Source of the DNA: Myxococcota bacterium
GTDB taxonomy: Bacteria; Myxococcota; B64-G9
Reading direction: 5' to 3'
Assembly: GCA_022710975.1 (NCBI GenBank)
Contig: JAKLGA010000005.1
Location: 248,001-312,000, forward strand
Length of the DNA stretch: 64,000 bases
Shown: positions 7,514 to 15,904 of the stretch, in pieces
How the letters are laid out: each line of letters begins with the position of its first letter
How positions within the stretch are numbered: the first letter of the stretch is position 1
Notes under the pieces: model-generated
What the model was told of the DNA's origin: nothing
Database searches by the model: none
The model's input: only the letters and a program-made list of their open reading frames with translations
Program-made: the position numbers and the translations under genes

Positions 7514-8857
7514 ATGGACACGGTCCTGCTGGCGCGGCTGCAGTTCGCCTTCACCATCGGCTTCCACTTCATCTTCCCGCCCATCAGCATCGGGCTGGCC
7601 TGGGCGCTGGTGGTCATCGAGGGGCTGGGCTGGCGCACGGGCGACCAGGCCTGGGTGCGGCTGGGCAAGTTCTTCGGCAAGCTCCTGGCCATCACCTTCG
7701 CGGTCGGGGTGGCCACCGGCGTCGTCATGGAGTTCCAGTTCGGCACGAACTGGGCGACCTACTCGCGCTTCGTGGGCGACGTGTTCGGCGCCCCGCTGGC
7801 GGCCGAGGCGGTGTTCGCCTTCTTCCTGGAGTCCGGCTTCCTGGGCCTGTACCTGTTCGGCCGCAACCGGGTCTCCCGCGGGGTGCACTGGTTCGCCATC
7901 CTGATGGTGGCGGTGGGGGCGACCCTGTCGGCCTTCTGGATCCTGGTGGCCAACTCCTGGCAGCAGACCCCGGCCGGCTTCACCCTGGCGAACGGCCGGG
8001 CCGAGCTCACCTCGTTCGCCGAGGCCGTCTGGAACCCCTCCAGCCTGCCGCGCTTCTTCCACACCATGGTGGCCGCCCTGGTGACCGGCGGCTTCGCGGT
8101 CATGGGCGCCTCGGCCTGGCTGGCGCTCAAGGGCAAGAGCCCCGAGCTCGCCCCGCGGGCGCTCAAGCTGGGGGCGGCCTTCGCCCTGGCGGCCTCGCTG
8201 CTGGCGCTCTACCCCACCGGCCACTGGCACGCGCAGCAGGTGGCCGCCACCCAGCCCGAGAAGTTCGCGGCCATCGAGGGCATCTTCGACTCCCAGCGCG
8301 CCGCCCCACTGGTCGTGTTCGGCATCCCCGGGACCGATCCCCCGGGGCTGAGCGCCAGGATCGAGATCCCCGGGCTCGGCTCCTGGCTGGCCCACGGCGA
8401 CGTGGAGGCAGAGGTTAAGGGCCTGCGGGACTTCCCCGCCGACCAGGTCCCCCGGGGCGCCGAGTTCGTGCTGAGCTTCCTGTCCTTCCACCACATGGTC
8501 ATGCTCGGCATGCTGTTCATCGGTCTGAGCGGCCTGGCCGCGCTGCTGGCCTGGCGCCGGCGGCTGGCCACCACGCGCTGGTTCCTGTGGCTGCTGGTGC
8601 TGGCCAGCCCGCTGCCGGTGGCCGCCTGCCAGCTCGGCTGGATCACCGCCGAGGTGGGCCGGCAGCCCTGGATCGTGTACCGGCTGCTGCGCACGGCCGA
8701 GGCCGCCTCGCCGTCCGTGTCCGCGGGCGAGATCCTCGCCTCGCTGATCGGCTTCGGGCTGGTCTACCTGCTGCTCGGCGCGCTGTGGCTCTACCTCGTC
8801 CTCAAGAAGGTGGCCCAGGGGCCCGAGCCGCCGCCCGCGGCCGGGGGAGGTGCGTGA
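7514..8857 (+). CDS. cydA: Cytochrome bd ubiquinol oxidase subunit I
   Basis: 447 aa, about nine membrane segments. CydA carries the quinol site and hemes b558, b595 and d, reducing O2 to water with high affinity. Visible landmarks: His18 in 'FTIGFHFIFPPISIG' (heme b595/d region ligand), 'GVVMEFQFGTNW' and 'AAEAVFAFFLESGFLGLYLFG' with the conserved Glu residues, 'FFHTMVAALVTGGF' (heme b558 His), 'FHHMVMLGM' (heme b558 Met region) and 'GWITAEVGRQPWIVY'. The quinol loop is of the short type, judging by overall length. I start at 7514 because AGGGAGGAGC precedes it; the earlier in-frame ATG at 7454 lies upstream of the predicted promoter. The stop overlaps the cydB ATG. Confidence 0.95.
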   Translation: MDTVLLARLQFAFTIGFHFIFPPISIGLAWALVVIEGLGWRTGDQAWVRLGKFFGKLLAITFAVGVATGVVMEFQFGTNWATYSRFVGDVFGAPLAAEAVFAFFLESGFLGLYLFGRNRVSRGVHWFAILMVAVGATLSAFWILVANSWQQTPAGFTLANGRAELTSFAEAVWNPSSLPRFFHTMVAALVTGGFAVMGASAWLALKGKSPELAPRALKLGAAFALAASLLALYPTGHWHAQQVAATQPEKFAAIEGIFDSQRAAPLVVFGIPGTDPPGLSARIEIPGLGSWLAHGDVEAEVKGLRDFPADQVPRGAEFVLSFLSFHHMVMLGMLFIGLSGLAALLAWRRRLATTRWFLWLLVLASPLPVAACQLGWITAEVGRQPWIVYRLLRTAEAASPSVSAGEILASLIGFGLVYLLLGALWLYLVLKKVAQGPEPPPAAGGGA

Positions 8858-9891
8858 TGGACAGCCTCGCGCCCAGCGCCCTGCAGCTCACCTGGTTCCT
8901 GCTGTTCGGCGTGCTGGTGGCCGGCTACGCGATCCTGGACGGCTTCGACCTGGGGGTCGGGGTGCTCAGCCTGACCGGCCGGGACGAGGCCGAGCGGCGC
9001 CTGTTCGGGCAGGCCATCGCCCCGGTCTGGGACGGCAACGAGGTGTGGCTGCTGACGGCCGGCGGGTCGCTCTTCGCCGCCTTCCCCGCGGCCTACGCCA
9101 GCGTGTTCTCGGGCTTCTACCTGGCCTTCATGCTGCTGCTGCTCGCGCTCATCGCCCGCGCCGTGGCCCTCGAGTTCCGCTCCAAGGTGGCCGCGCCCGG
9201 CTGGCGCCGGACCTGGGACCTGGCCTTCGGCCTGGGCAGCCTGGTGCCCAGCCTGCTGTTCGGGGTGGCGGTCGGCAACATCCTGCGCGGCCTGCCGCTG
9301 GACGGCGCCGGCAACTACACCGGGACCTTCCTCGGGCTGCTGCACCCCTACGCCCTGTGCCTGGGCCTGCTGGCGCTGTGCATGTTCGTGTGCCACGGCG
9401 CGCTGTACATGGCCGGCAAGGTGGAGGGCGACCTGCAGCGGCGCATGCGCGCCTGGGCCGAGCGGGCCTGGGCGGCCTGGGTGGCCCTGTTCCTGGTCGG
9501 CACGCTGCTGACCTTCTTCTTCGCCCCGGAGCGCCTGCGCATCTTGCCGGGCAACCCGCTGGTCTGGCCGGTGCTGGCCGGGCTGCTCGCCAGCCTGGCG
9601 GGCCTGCCCGGGGCGCTCGGGCGCGGCCGGCTCCGGCTCGCCTTCCTGCTCTCGGCGGCCGCCATCGGCCTGCAGATCGCCCTGGTGGGCCTGAGCCTCT
9701 ACCCCCACCTGGTGCCGGCGCTCGGCGATCCGGCGGGCGGCCTGACCATCGTCCAGGCCTCCTCCAGCCCGCACACGCTCGGGGTGATGCTGGTCATCGC
9801 CGGCGTGGGCATGCCGCTGGTCCTCGCCTACACCGTCTTCATCTACCGGGTGTTCAAGGGCAAGCTCCGCCCGGGCGACGAGGCATACTAG
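8857..9891 (+). CDS. cydB: Cytochrome bd ubiquinol oxidase subunit II
   Basis: 344 aa, about eight to nine membrane segments. CydB pairs with CydA and stabilises the heme assembly. Typical motifs: 'GYAILDGFDLGVG' near the N-terminus, 'PVWDGNEVWLLTAGGSLFAAFP', and a C-terminal 'SSSPHTLGVMLVIAGVGMPLVLAYT'. The ATG shares one base with the cydA stop (TGATG), so translation is coupled, with GGGGGAGG inside the end of cydA as ribosome-binding site. No cydX-like small ORF and no cydDC assembly transporter follow; those would have to be elsewhere. Confidence 0.95.
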   Translation: MDSLAPSALQLTWFLLFGVLVAGYAILDGFDLGVGVLSLTGRDEAERRLFGQAIAPVWDGNEVWLLTAGGSLFAAFPAAYASVFSGFYLAFMLLLLALIARAVALEFRSKVAAPGWRRTWDLAFGLGSLVPSLLFGVAVGNILRGLPLDGAGNYTGTFLGLLHPYALCLGLLALCMFVCHGALYMAGKVEGDLQRRMRAWAERAWAAWVALFLVGTLLTFFFAPERLRILPGNPLVWPVLAGLLASLAGLPGALGRGRLRLAFLLSAAAIGLQIALVGLSLYPHLVPALGDPAGGLTIVQASSSPHTLGVMLVIAGVGMPLVLAYTVFIYRVFKGKLRPGDEAY

Positions 9892-9935
9892 CCATTCGAG
9901 CCCGCTGGATTCTCGCAGAAGGTCCTGTCCTGCCA

Positions 9936-9955
9936 GGGCGAAGCATTGCTTGCCC
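9936..9955 (+). terminator. Possible stem-loop after cydB
   Basis: GGGC (9936-9939) and AAGC (9941-9944) pair with GCTT (9948-9951) and GCCC (9952-9955), with one bulged G and a 3-nt loop. No T-run follows, so an intrinsic terminator role is uncertain. Confidence 0.25.
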
Positions 9956-9962
9956 CGGGGCC

Positions 9963-9992
9963 TGGACCGGCCCCGGCCGACGGGAGTAGAAT
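9963..9992 (+). promoter_or_regulatory. Putative promoter of the tandem PilZ genes
   Basis: TGGACC (9963-9968), 18-nt spacer, TAGAAT (9987-9992, five of six). It resembles the cydA promoter in its -35 (TGGAC). The ATG at 10017 is preceded by GAGGAGCGAGGGG. Confidence 0.45.
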
Positions 9993-10016
9993 CGGCGCGC
10001 GAGGAGCGAGGGGCGC

Positions 10017-10496
10017 ATGGGCGAGGAAAATCGCAGATCGGTCCGCCGGCAGATGTTCCGGGTGTGCCGCTACAACATCCAGGGGCGCGAGTACGCGGAC
10101 CTGTCCACCAACATCTCCAGCCAGGGCATCTTCATCAAGAACTCCACCCCGCCCGCGGTCGGCACCCTGATCACCCTGTGGGTGACCCTGCCCCAGGACT
10201 GGGGCGGCCTGCCGCTGCAGATCAACGGCAAGGTGACCCGGGTCGACAACGATCCCGACGTGCACAAGCGCGGCATGGGCATCCAGTTCCTGTCGGTGGT
10301 GGCGGACTCGCTGCCCATCATCGAGTACTTCGTGCGCGAGGTGTACCAGCAGCCGGACCTGCAGGAGGCGCGGCTGTCGCAGGCGCCGGCCGCGAGCGAT
10401 CCCGACCGGGCCGCCTACCGCTACCACCTGCCGGTCACCGACCCTCCCCAGGGGCGCGAGGAGCCCGGGGGGCAGGATCGCGGAGAGGGAGGCTGA
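10017..10496 (+). CDS. PilZ domain protein (predicted c-di-GMP receptor)
   Basis: 159 aa, essentially one PilZ domain at about residues 5-110 plus a Pro/Glu-rich tail. The two ligand-binding motifs are intact: RSVRR (RxxxR) at residues 6-10 and NISSQG ([D/N]xSxxG) at about 35-40. The long insertion with 'TLPQDWGGLPLQINGKVTRV' and 'KRGMGIQFL' matches the myxobacterial PilZ subtype. PilZ domains bind cyclic di-GMP and change partner interactions; there is no effector domain here, so it probably acts as an adaptor. The next gene is a diverged tandem copy 4 nt downstream. Confidence 0.85.
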   Translation: MGEENRRSVRRQMFRVCRYNIQGREYADLSTNISSQGIFIKNSTPPAVGTLITLWVTLPQDWGGLPLQINGKVTRVDNDPDVHKRGMGIQFLSVVADSLPIIEYFVREVYQQPDLQEARLSQAPAASDPDRAAYRYHLPVTDPPQGREEPGGQDRGEGG

Positions 10497-10500
10497 CGCC

Positions 10501-11106
10501 ATGGGTGGGGACCCGAAGAGCCCGGTCGCGGAGCCGGTGCCCGTGGATCCGCAGGACCGCCGGCGCTCCCGCCGCATCCAGATGGAGGCCATCGTCCACT
10601 ACCAGGTGGGCGGCAGCGAGTTCATCAACCTGGCCACGAACATCTCATCCGACGGCATCTTCATCAAGAACTTCGCCCCGCCGCCGGTGGGCTCGGAGAT
10701 CAGGCTGCGGGTGACCCTGCCGGCGGAGCTCGGCGGCGTGCCGGTCCACCTGGTGGGCCGGGTGGTGCGGGTGGTGGACAGCGCCGGCATGGATCAGCGC
10801 GGCATGGGCGTCGAGTTCACCTCGGTCATGGCCGACACGCCCGAGGCCGTGCGCCTGTTCGTGCACGAGATCTACGAGCTGAACGACCTCGCGCAGCTCG
10901 AGCCCGAGCGGGACGAGTCCAGCGGGCGCTACCGCTACCTGCCGCGGCCGCAGGACACGCTGCGGCTGCAGGCCGCCGACACGGGCCGGCCCGCCCTGGA
11001 GCCCGAGCAGGGCCGCGGGCCCGAGCGCTACCTGGTGTCGGCCCTGCTGGTCCTGGTCGGCGCCCTGGTGGGCGGCGGGCTGGTCTTCCTGGTCCTGGCG
11101 GGCTGA
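10501..11106 (+). CDS. PilZ domain protein with C-terminal membrane anchor
   Basis: 201 aa. A PilZ domain (about residues 20-130) has RRSRR and NISSDG, both ligand motifs intact. It is clearly paralogous to the preceding protein: shared 'TNISS.GIFIKN', 'VTLP...GG.P' and 'RGMG..F.SV.AD' blocks. It differs in having a charged linker and a C-terminal hydrophobic segment (about 178-200, 'VSALLVLVGALVGGGLVFLV') that should fix it in the inner membrane with the PilZ domain in the cytoplasm. The pair may therefore read c-di-GMP in two compartments, free and membrane-bound (inference). Confidence 0.85.
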   Translation: MGGDPKSPVAEPVPVDPQDRRRSRRIQMEAIVHYQVGGSEFINLATNISSDGIFIKNFAPPPVGSEIRLRVTLPAELGGVPVHLVGRVVRVVDSAGMDQRGMGVEFTSVMADTPEAVRLFVHEIYELNDLAQLEPERDESSGRYRYLPRPQDTLRLQAADTGRPALEPEQGRGPERYLVSALLVLVGALVGGGLVFLVLAG

Positions 11107-11125
11107 CGGCCCGCCCGGAGGTCGC

Positions 11126-11920
11126 ATGCCCACCGGCCCCGTACCCGCCCCCGCGCCCTCGGCAGATCCCGACCCCTTCGAGCTGCCCGGCGGCCCCCGC
11201 GGCGTGCTGCTGCTGCACGGTTTCACCGGCACGCCCTTCGAGCTGCGGGCGCTGGGCGAGCGCCTGGCAGCCGAGGGCTACCGGGTGTCCGCCCCGCTGC
11301 TGCCCGGCCACGGCCTGACGCCCGCGGCCATGCAGGCCACCGGTCCAGCGGACTGGCTGGCCGGGGCCGCGCGCGGGCTGGACGGGCTCCGCGCGCGGTG
11401 CGAGCGGGTGGCGGTGGTGGGCCTGTCGCTGGGCAGCCTGCTGGCCATCGAGCTGGCCGCCTCCCGGCCCGCGGACGTGGCCGCGGTGGGCCTGCTGGCC
11501 ACCCCCTACTGGCCCGCCCCCCGGCTGGCGGCGCTGCTGCTGCTCTACGGGTTCACCCCGGCAGCCCGCCTGTGGCCCGAGTTCCCCAAGCCCGCCGGCC
11601 ACGACGAGGTGCTGGACCCGGCGCAGAAGGGGCGCAACCCGGCCTACCCGGTGCTGCCCATGCTGGCCGGCCGGAAGCTCCGCGGCCACATCCGCCGGGT
11701 GCGCGGGCTGGTCCCGCGGGTGCGCTGCCCGGCCCTGGTGATCCACGGCCAGCAGGATCGCCTGGTGCTGCCGGCCGGGGCCCGCCGGCTGGCCCGCCGC
11801 CTGGGCTCGGCCCGCGTGTGGCAGCGCTACCTGCCCGGGAGCGCCCACCTGGTGACCCTCGACCGCGAGCGCGCGGCGCTCGAGGACTGCGTGGCCGCCT
11901 TCCTGGGCGAGGTCATGTGA
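11126..11920 (+). CDS. Alpha/beta hydrolase, Est30-type carboxylesterase/lipase
   Basis: 264 aa, cytoplasmic (no signal). 'GVLLLHGFTGTPFEL' near residue 30 is the HGFTG oxyanion motif of monoacylglycerol lipase/carboxylesterase Est30-type enzymes. 'VVGLSLGSLLAIELA' holds the nucleophilic Ser (usual GLSLGG, here GLSLGS), 'HGQQDRLVLP' the Asp and 'GSAHLVTLD' the His, so the triad is complete. It presumably hydrolyses short acyl esters. It lies between a PilZ gene and rlmE with short gaps (19 and 4 nt), in a probable operon without an obvious functional link. Confidence 0.85.
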   Translation: MPTGPVPAPAPSADPDPFELPGGPRGVLLLHGFTGTPFELRALGERLAAEGYRVSAPLLPGHGLTPAAMQATGPADWLAGAARGLDGLRARCERVAVVGLSLGSLLAIELAASRPADVAAVGLLATPYWPAPRLAALLLLYGFTPAARLWPEFPKPAGHDEVLDPAQKGRNPAYPVLPMLAGRKLRGHIRRVRGLVPRVRCPALVIHGQQDRLVLPAGARRLARRLGSARVWQRYLPGSAHLVTLDRERAALEDCVAAFLGEVM

Positions 11921-11924
11921 GCCC

Positions 11925-12553
11925 ATGCCGATCTACGAGCGCAAGGACCGTTTCTACCAGCAGGCCAAGGCCGAGGGCTACCGCTCCCGGGCGGCCTACA
12001 AGCTCCTGGAGCTGGACCGGCGCCACCGCCTGCTCGCCCGCGGGGCCCGGGTGCTCGACCTCGGCTGCGCCCCGGGCGGCTGGATCCAGGTGGCGGCCGC
12101 CAAGGTGGGCCCCGGGGGCCGGGTGGTGGGCATCGACCGGCTGGCGGTGGACCCGCTGGGGCTCGCCCAGGCGTGCGTGCTGCGGGGCGACCTCGCCGAC
12201 GCGGACAGCCTGGCGCGGCTCGAGTCCGAGCTCGGGGGACCGGCCGACGTGGTGCTGTCCGACATGGCGCCCGACACCTCCGGGGTCGGCTTCCAGGACC
12301 ACGTCCGCAGCGTGGAGCTGGTGCGGCTGGCGCTCGGCGTGGCCCGCCGGCTGCTCCGGCCCGGCGGCGCCATGCTGGCCAAGGTGTTCGAGGGGCCGGA
12401 TCTCCAGGCGCTGGCCGCCGAGCTCAAGGCCGCCTTCGGGCGGCTGAAGCGCATCAAGCCCGAGGCGACCCGAAAGGGCTCGCGCGAGCTGTACCTGCTG
12501 TGCGAGGATCACCGCGCCCCGGCCGCGACGGCCGGACGCCACGAGGAGCGAGC

Positions 12554-12557
<4 letters not shown>
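11925..12557 (+). CDS. rlmE: 23S rRNA (uridine-2'-O-)-methyltransferase
   Basis: 210 aa, the usual length for RlmE (RrmJ/FtsJ), which methylates U2552 in the A loop of 23S rRNA within the 50S subunit using S-adenosylmethionine. 'YRSRAAYKLLELDRRH' carries the catalytic Lys; 'VLDLGCAPGGWIQVA' is the SAM-binding motif I; 'VVLSDMAPDTSG' the catalytic Asp; 'AKVFEG' the second Lys; 'SRELYLLC' the Glu, completing the K-D-K-E tetrad. The stop overlaps the MoxR start (ATGA). Confidence 0.95.
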
Positions 12558-13543
<986 letters not shown>

Positions 13544-13555
13544 GAGGGGGACGCC

Positions 13556-14026
13556 ATGCGCAAGCTCTGGAGCCTGGGGCTGGGCGCGCTCTTGCTGGCG
13601 GCGGCCGCGCTGGCCGAGGAGCCCGACCCGCCCTTCCCGCCGATCTACGGGCCGTGCGGCACCGACGCCGACTGCCACCCCGGCGTCCGCTGCAACGCGA
13701 CCACGTGCGCCGACGCGCCGGGCGGCCGCTGCGACTTCGACAAGGACTGCGGCCCGGGCGCCCGCTGCCGGGAGGGGACCTGCACCCACCCTGGCGACGG
13801 AAGCTGCCAGAAGGACAGCGAGTGCCAGGGCGGAGCCCGCTGCAACGAGGGCCAGTGCTCCAACACCCCGGGCGGCCGCTGCCACCTGGACAAGGACTGC
13901 GGCGAGGGCGGCAACTGCGTGAGCGGCCGCTGCACCAACAGCCCCGACTACCTGTGCAGCGAGGACAGCCAGTGCGGCCGGGGCCAGACCTGCCAGGGCG
14001 GCCGCTGCGCCCCCGCCGCCCGCTGA
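13556..14026 (+). CDS. Small secreted protein with five four-Cys modules
   Basis: 156 aa. A cleavable signal peptide ([20 protein letters not shown]) is followed by five modules of about 25 aa with the pattern C-x-x-D-x-D/E-C-x-x-G-x-x-C-x-x-x-x-C, separated by 'PGGR'-type linkers. There is no lipobox. The modules are the same type as those of the 53-module lipoprotein at 3474-7316, but with Gly instead of the usual Pro after the second Cys and without the VFAGE linker. It should be an exported, fully disulfide-bonded protein; function unknown. It follows the MoxR gene by 12 nt, with GAGAGGGGG as ribosome-binding site. Confidence 0.8.
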   Translation: MRKLWSLGLGALLLAAAALAEEPDPPFPPIYGPCGTDADCHPGVRCNATTCADAPGGRCDFDKDCGPGARCREGTCTHPGDGSCQKDSECQGGARCNEGQCSNTPGGRCHLDKDCGEGGNCVSGRCTNSPDYLCSEDSQCGRGQTCQGGRCAPAAR

Positions 14027-14035
14027 GCCCCGCGC

Positions 14036-15346
14036 TCAGCCCGCCGGATCCGGGAAGCCGTAGATCTCCAGCTCCGCGGTCTTGCCCTTCACCCTGGCCC
14101 GGCCCCGCGGGACGCCCAGGGCCTGCAGCCCGGCCGGCAGCGCCGCCCACACGGCCGCGGTGGCCAGGATGCGCTGGGGGTGCTCCTTGGTCAGCCCCTC
14201 CAGGCGCGCGGCCGTGTTCACCGCGTCCCCGATCACCGTGAACTCCTTGCGCTCGGCGCTGCCGATCGGCCCCTGCACCACCGGCCCGAGGTGCAGGCCG
14301 ATGCCGTTCTCCAGCGGCTCCTCCCCGCGCGTGGCCGCGTCGGCGTTGAGGGCGGCGAGGCGCGCGCGCATGGCCTGGGCCGCCTCGAGCGCCGCCCGGG
14401 CGGGGCAGGCGAGCGGCACCAGCCCGCCGAAGACCGCCATGATCGCGTCCCCGATGAACTTGTCCACCACCCCGCCGCGCGAGGTGATGCAGCCGACCAT
14501 GGCGTCGAAGTAGGCGTTCAGCCGGCGCACCACCTCCTCGGGCTGACGCGCCTCGCTGAAGGTGGTGAAGCCGCGCAGATCGGAGAACAGCACCACCACC
14601 TCGCGCCGCTCGCCCACCAGCTCCTTCTTCTCCTGGCAGATGCGCTCGCGCACCTCCTCGCTGACGTACTGGCCGAACAGGCGCCGCAGCCGATCCTTCT
14701 GGCGCAGCTCCTCCAGCGAGCGTAGCACCAGGCGCTTGGCGATCATGGTGAGCGCGCCCACCACCAGCCCGAAGAACGCCAGCATGAAGGCCTTCACCGC
14801 CCAGATGGCGGGCGAGGTCAGGTCCTGCAGCATGACCGGGTCCGGCGCGGCGAAGGTGAGCAGGGCGGGCCGGGCCAGCAGGAAGCAGCCGAGGTAGCCC
14901 AGGCCCGACAGCAGGCCGGCCACGAGCGTCAGGCGCGGGTCGAAGGTGAACCCGGCCATCACGATCAGGTGGAAGTACAGGAAGGAGATCGGCCCGGTCA
15001 GGAAGGTGGCCGCGCCCGCCGGCAGCAGCAGGTGGGTGAGCAGGAAGAAGGCGGTGGGCAGCGAGACCATCCCGGCGAAGATCGCGTAGCGCAGCCAGCC
15101 CCGCAGCAGCCCGCGCTTGCCGAGCTGCCACAGCGCGGTCGAGCAGCCCCCGGCGAAGAAGGCGAAGGCGCAGGGCACCTCCAGGTCGCGCGCGGCGCCC
15201 GAGAGCAGCAGGACCCCGACCAGGGATCCGGCGGTGAGCCCGAGCAGCGCCAGCCAGAAGCCCACCACCCCCAGGGCGCGGTTCGACTCCTTGACGAGCT
15301 GCTCCTCGAAGGTCTCGACCAGTGCACGTTCGGCGGTCTGATCCAT
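14036..15346 (-). CDS. Membrane-bound class III adenylate cyclase
   Basis: 436 aa from ATG 15346. The N-terminal half has about six hydrophobic segments (about residues 20-210). A C-terminal cyclase domain starts with 'LRRLFGQYVSEEVRERI' and 'VVVLFSDLRGFTTFSE' (first metal Asp), then 'KFIGDAIMAVFG' (second metal Asp) and 'RKEFTVIGDAVNTAARLEGLT' with the Lys and Asp that select adenine, so cAMP is the expected product. Family proteins use a membrane input with unknown ligand. ATGs at 15403 and 15355 are rejected: the latter lies inside a TAGCAT -10-like box (15359-15354) that ends 7 nt before 15346. No Shine-Dalgarno is seen, so it may be leaderless. Confidence 0.85.
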   Translation of the reverse strand: MDQTAERALVETFEEQLVKESNRALGVVGFWLALLGLTAGSLVGVLLLSGAARDLEVPCAFAFFAGGCSTALWQLGKRGLLRGWLRYAIFAGMVSLPTAFFLLTHLLLPAGAATFLTGPISFLYFHLIVMAGFTFDPRLTLVAGLLSGLGYLGCFLLARPALLTFAAPDPVMLQDLTSPAIWAVKAFMLAFFGLVVGALTMIAKRLVLRSLEELRQKDRLRRLFGQYVSEEVRERICQEKKELVGERREVVVLFSDLRGFTTFSEARQPEEVVRRLNAYFDAMVGCITSRGGVVDKFIGDAIMAVFGGLVPLACPARAALEAAQAMRARLAALNADAATRGEEPLENGIGLHLGPVVQGPIGSAERKEFTVIGDAVNTAARLEGLTKEHPQRILATAAVWAALPAGLQALGVPRGRARVKGKTAELEIYGFPDPAG

Positions 15347-15353
15347 GGACGGC

Positions 15354-15359
15354 ATGCTA
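15354..15359 (-). promoter_or_regulatory. Possible -10 box of the adenylate cyclase gene
   Basis: Minus-strand TAGCAT ends 7 nt before the chosen ATG (15346). I see no convincing -35, so this rests on the -10 and the spacing seen at other leaderless-looking genes. Confidence 0.25.
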
Positions 15360-15375
15360 GCCGATCGGGGCCGGC

Positions 15376-15404
15376 TTGATCCAGGCCGGCTGCTGGAGTA
15401 CACA
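15376..15404 (+). promoter_or_regulatory. Putative promoter of the third PilZ gene
   Basis: TTGATC (15376-15381), 17-nt spacer, TACACA (15399-15404). The gene start at 15427 has GGGGAG as ribosome-binding site. It is divergent from the cyclase gene. Confidence 0.35.
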
Positions 15405-15426
15405 CAGGGAGAGCCAGGGGAGCGAC

Positions 15427-15837
15427 ATGCCGGAGGAGAAGAGCGAGGATCGGCGCAAGTACCAGCGCCTCGAACGCCGGGACGAGGTCCAGGTCAAGGA
15501 GTACTCCTACCCGGAGCGGGGCCGCTACCAGCGGGCGCGCATCATCGACATCTCGGGCGGCGGGCTGCAGCTCGAGTGCGCCCAGTTCTTCCCGGTGGGC
15601 TGCCAGCTCAAGATCGAGATGAACTTCGTGGGCTGGCAGCGCTTCACCCCCTCCTTCCTCAAGCACTTCGGCGAGGCCGCCCGGCGGCCGCTGGTGGTGC
15701 TGGCGGAGGTGATCCGCTGCACCTGCCTGGTGGCCGGCCACCGCTACGAGCTGGCCGCCTCCTTCACCGGCATCGACGAGTCCCACCAGCGCGCGCTGGT
15801 GCGCTTCATCCGCGCGGAGATCACCAAGAAGGGCTGA
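15427..15837 (+). CDS. PilZ-like domain protein
   Basis: 136 aa. The N-terminus 'DRRKYQRLERRDEVQVKEY' contains RKYQR (RxxxR) and 'ARIIDISGGGLQLEC' contains DISGGG ([D/N]xSxxG), so the c-di-GMP motifs are intact. The remainder ('AEVIRCTCLVAGHRYELAASFTGID') fits the PilZ beta-barrel, with an insertion of about 20 aa after the second motif. It is more diverged from the pair at 10017-11106 than they are from each other. It is transcribed away from the adenylate cyclase gene and stops 67 nt before the FAD enzyme. Confidence 0.75.
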   Translation: MPEEKSEDRRKYQRLERRDEVQVKEYSYPERGRYQRARIIDISGGGLQLECAQFFPVGCQLKIEMNFVGWQRFTPSFLKHFGEAARRPLVVLAEVIRCTCLVAGHRYELAASFTGIDESHQRALVRFIRAEITKKG

Positions 15838-15870
15838 CCCCATGTCGCTGCGCGCCACGGGACAGGACTT

Positions 15871-15896
15871 CCTTCGCGCCTTCGGCGCTTGAAAGG
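15871..15896 (+). promoter_or_regulatory. Stem-loop covering the ribosome-binding site of the FAD enzyme gene
   Basis: GCGCC (15876-15880) pairs with GGCGC (15884-15888) across a TTC loop, and the outer CCTT (15871-15874) can pair with AAGG (15893-15896) inside the GAAAGG ribosome-binding site. The hairpin could hide the site and lower translation from the TTG start, or end transcription of the PilZ gene. Confidence 0.3.
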
Positions 15897-15904
15897 TCTG
15901 TCGC

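Noticed and set aside
14036-14135. Guanylate cyclase as alternative identity
   Set aside because: The substrate-selecting positions read Lys and Asp (RKEFTVIGDAVN), as in adenylate cyclases.
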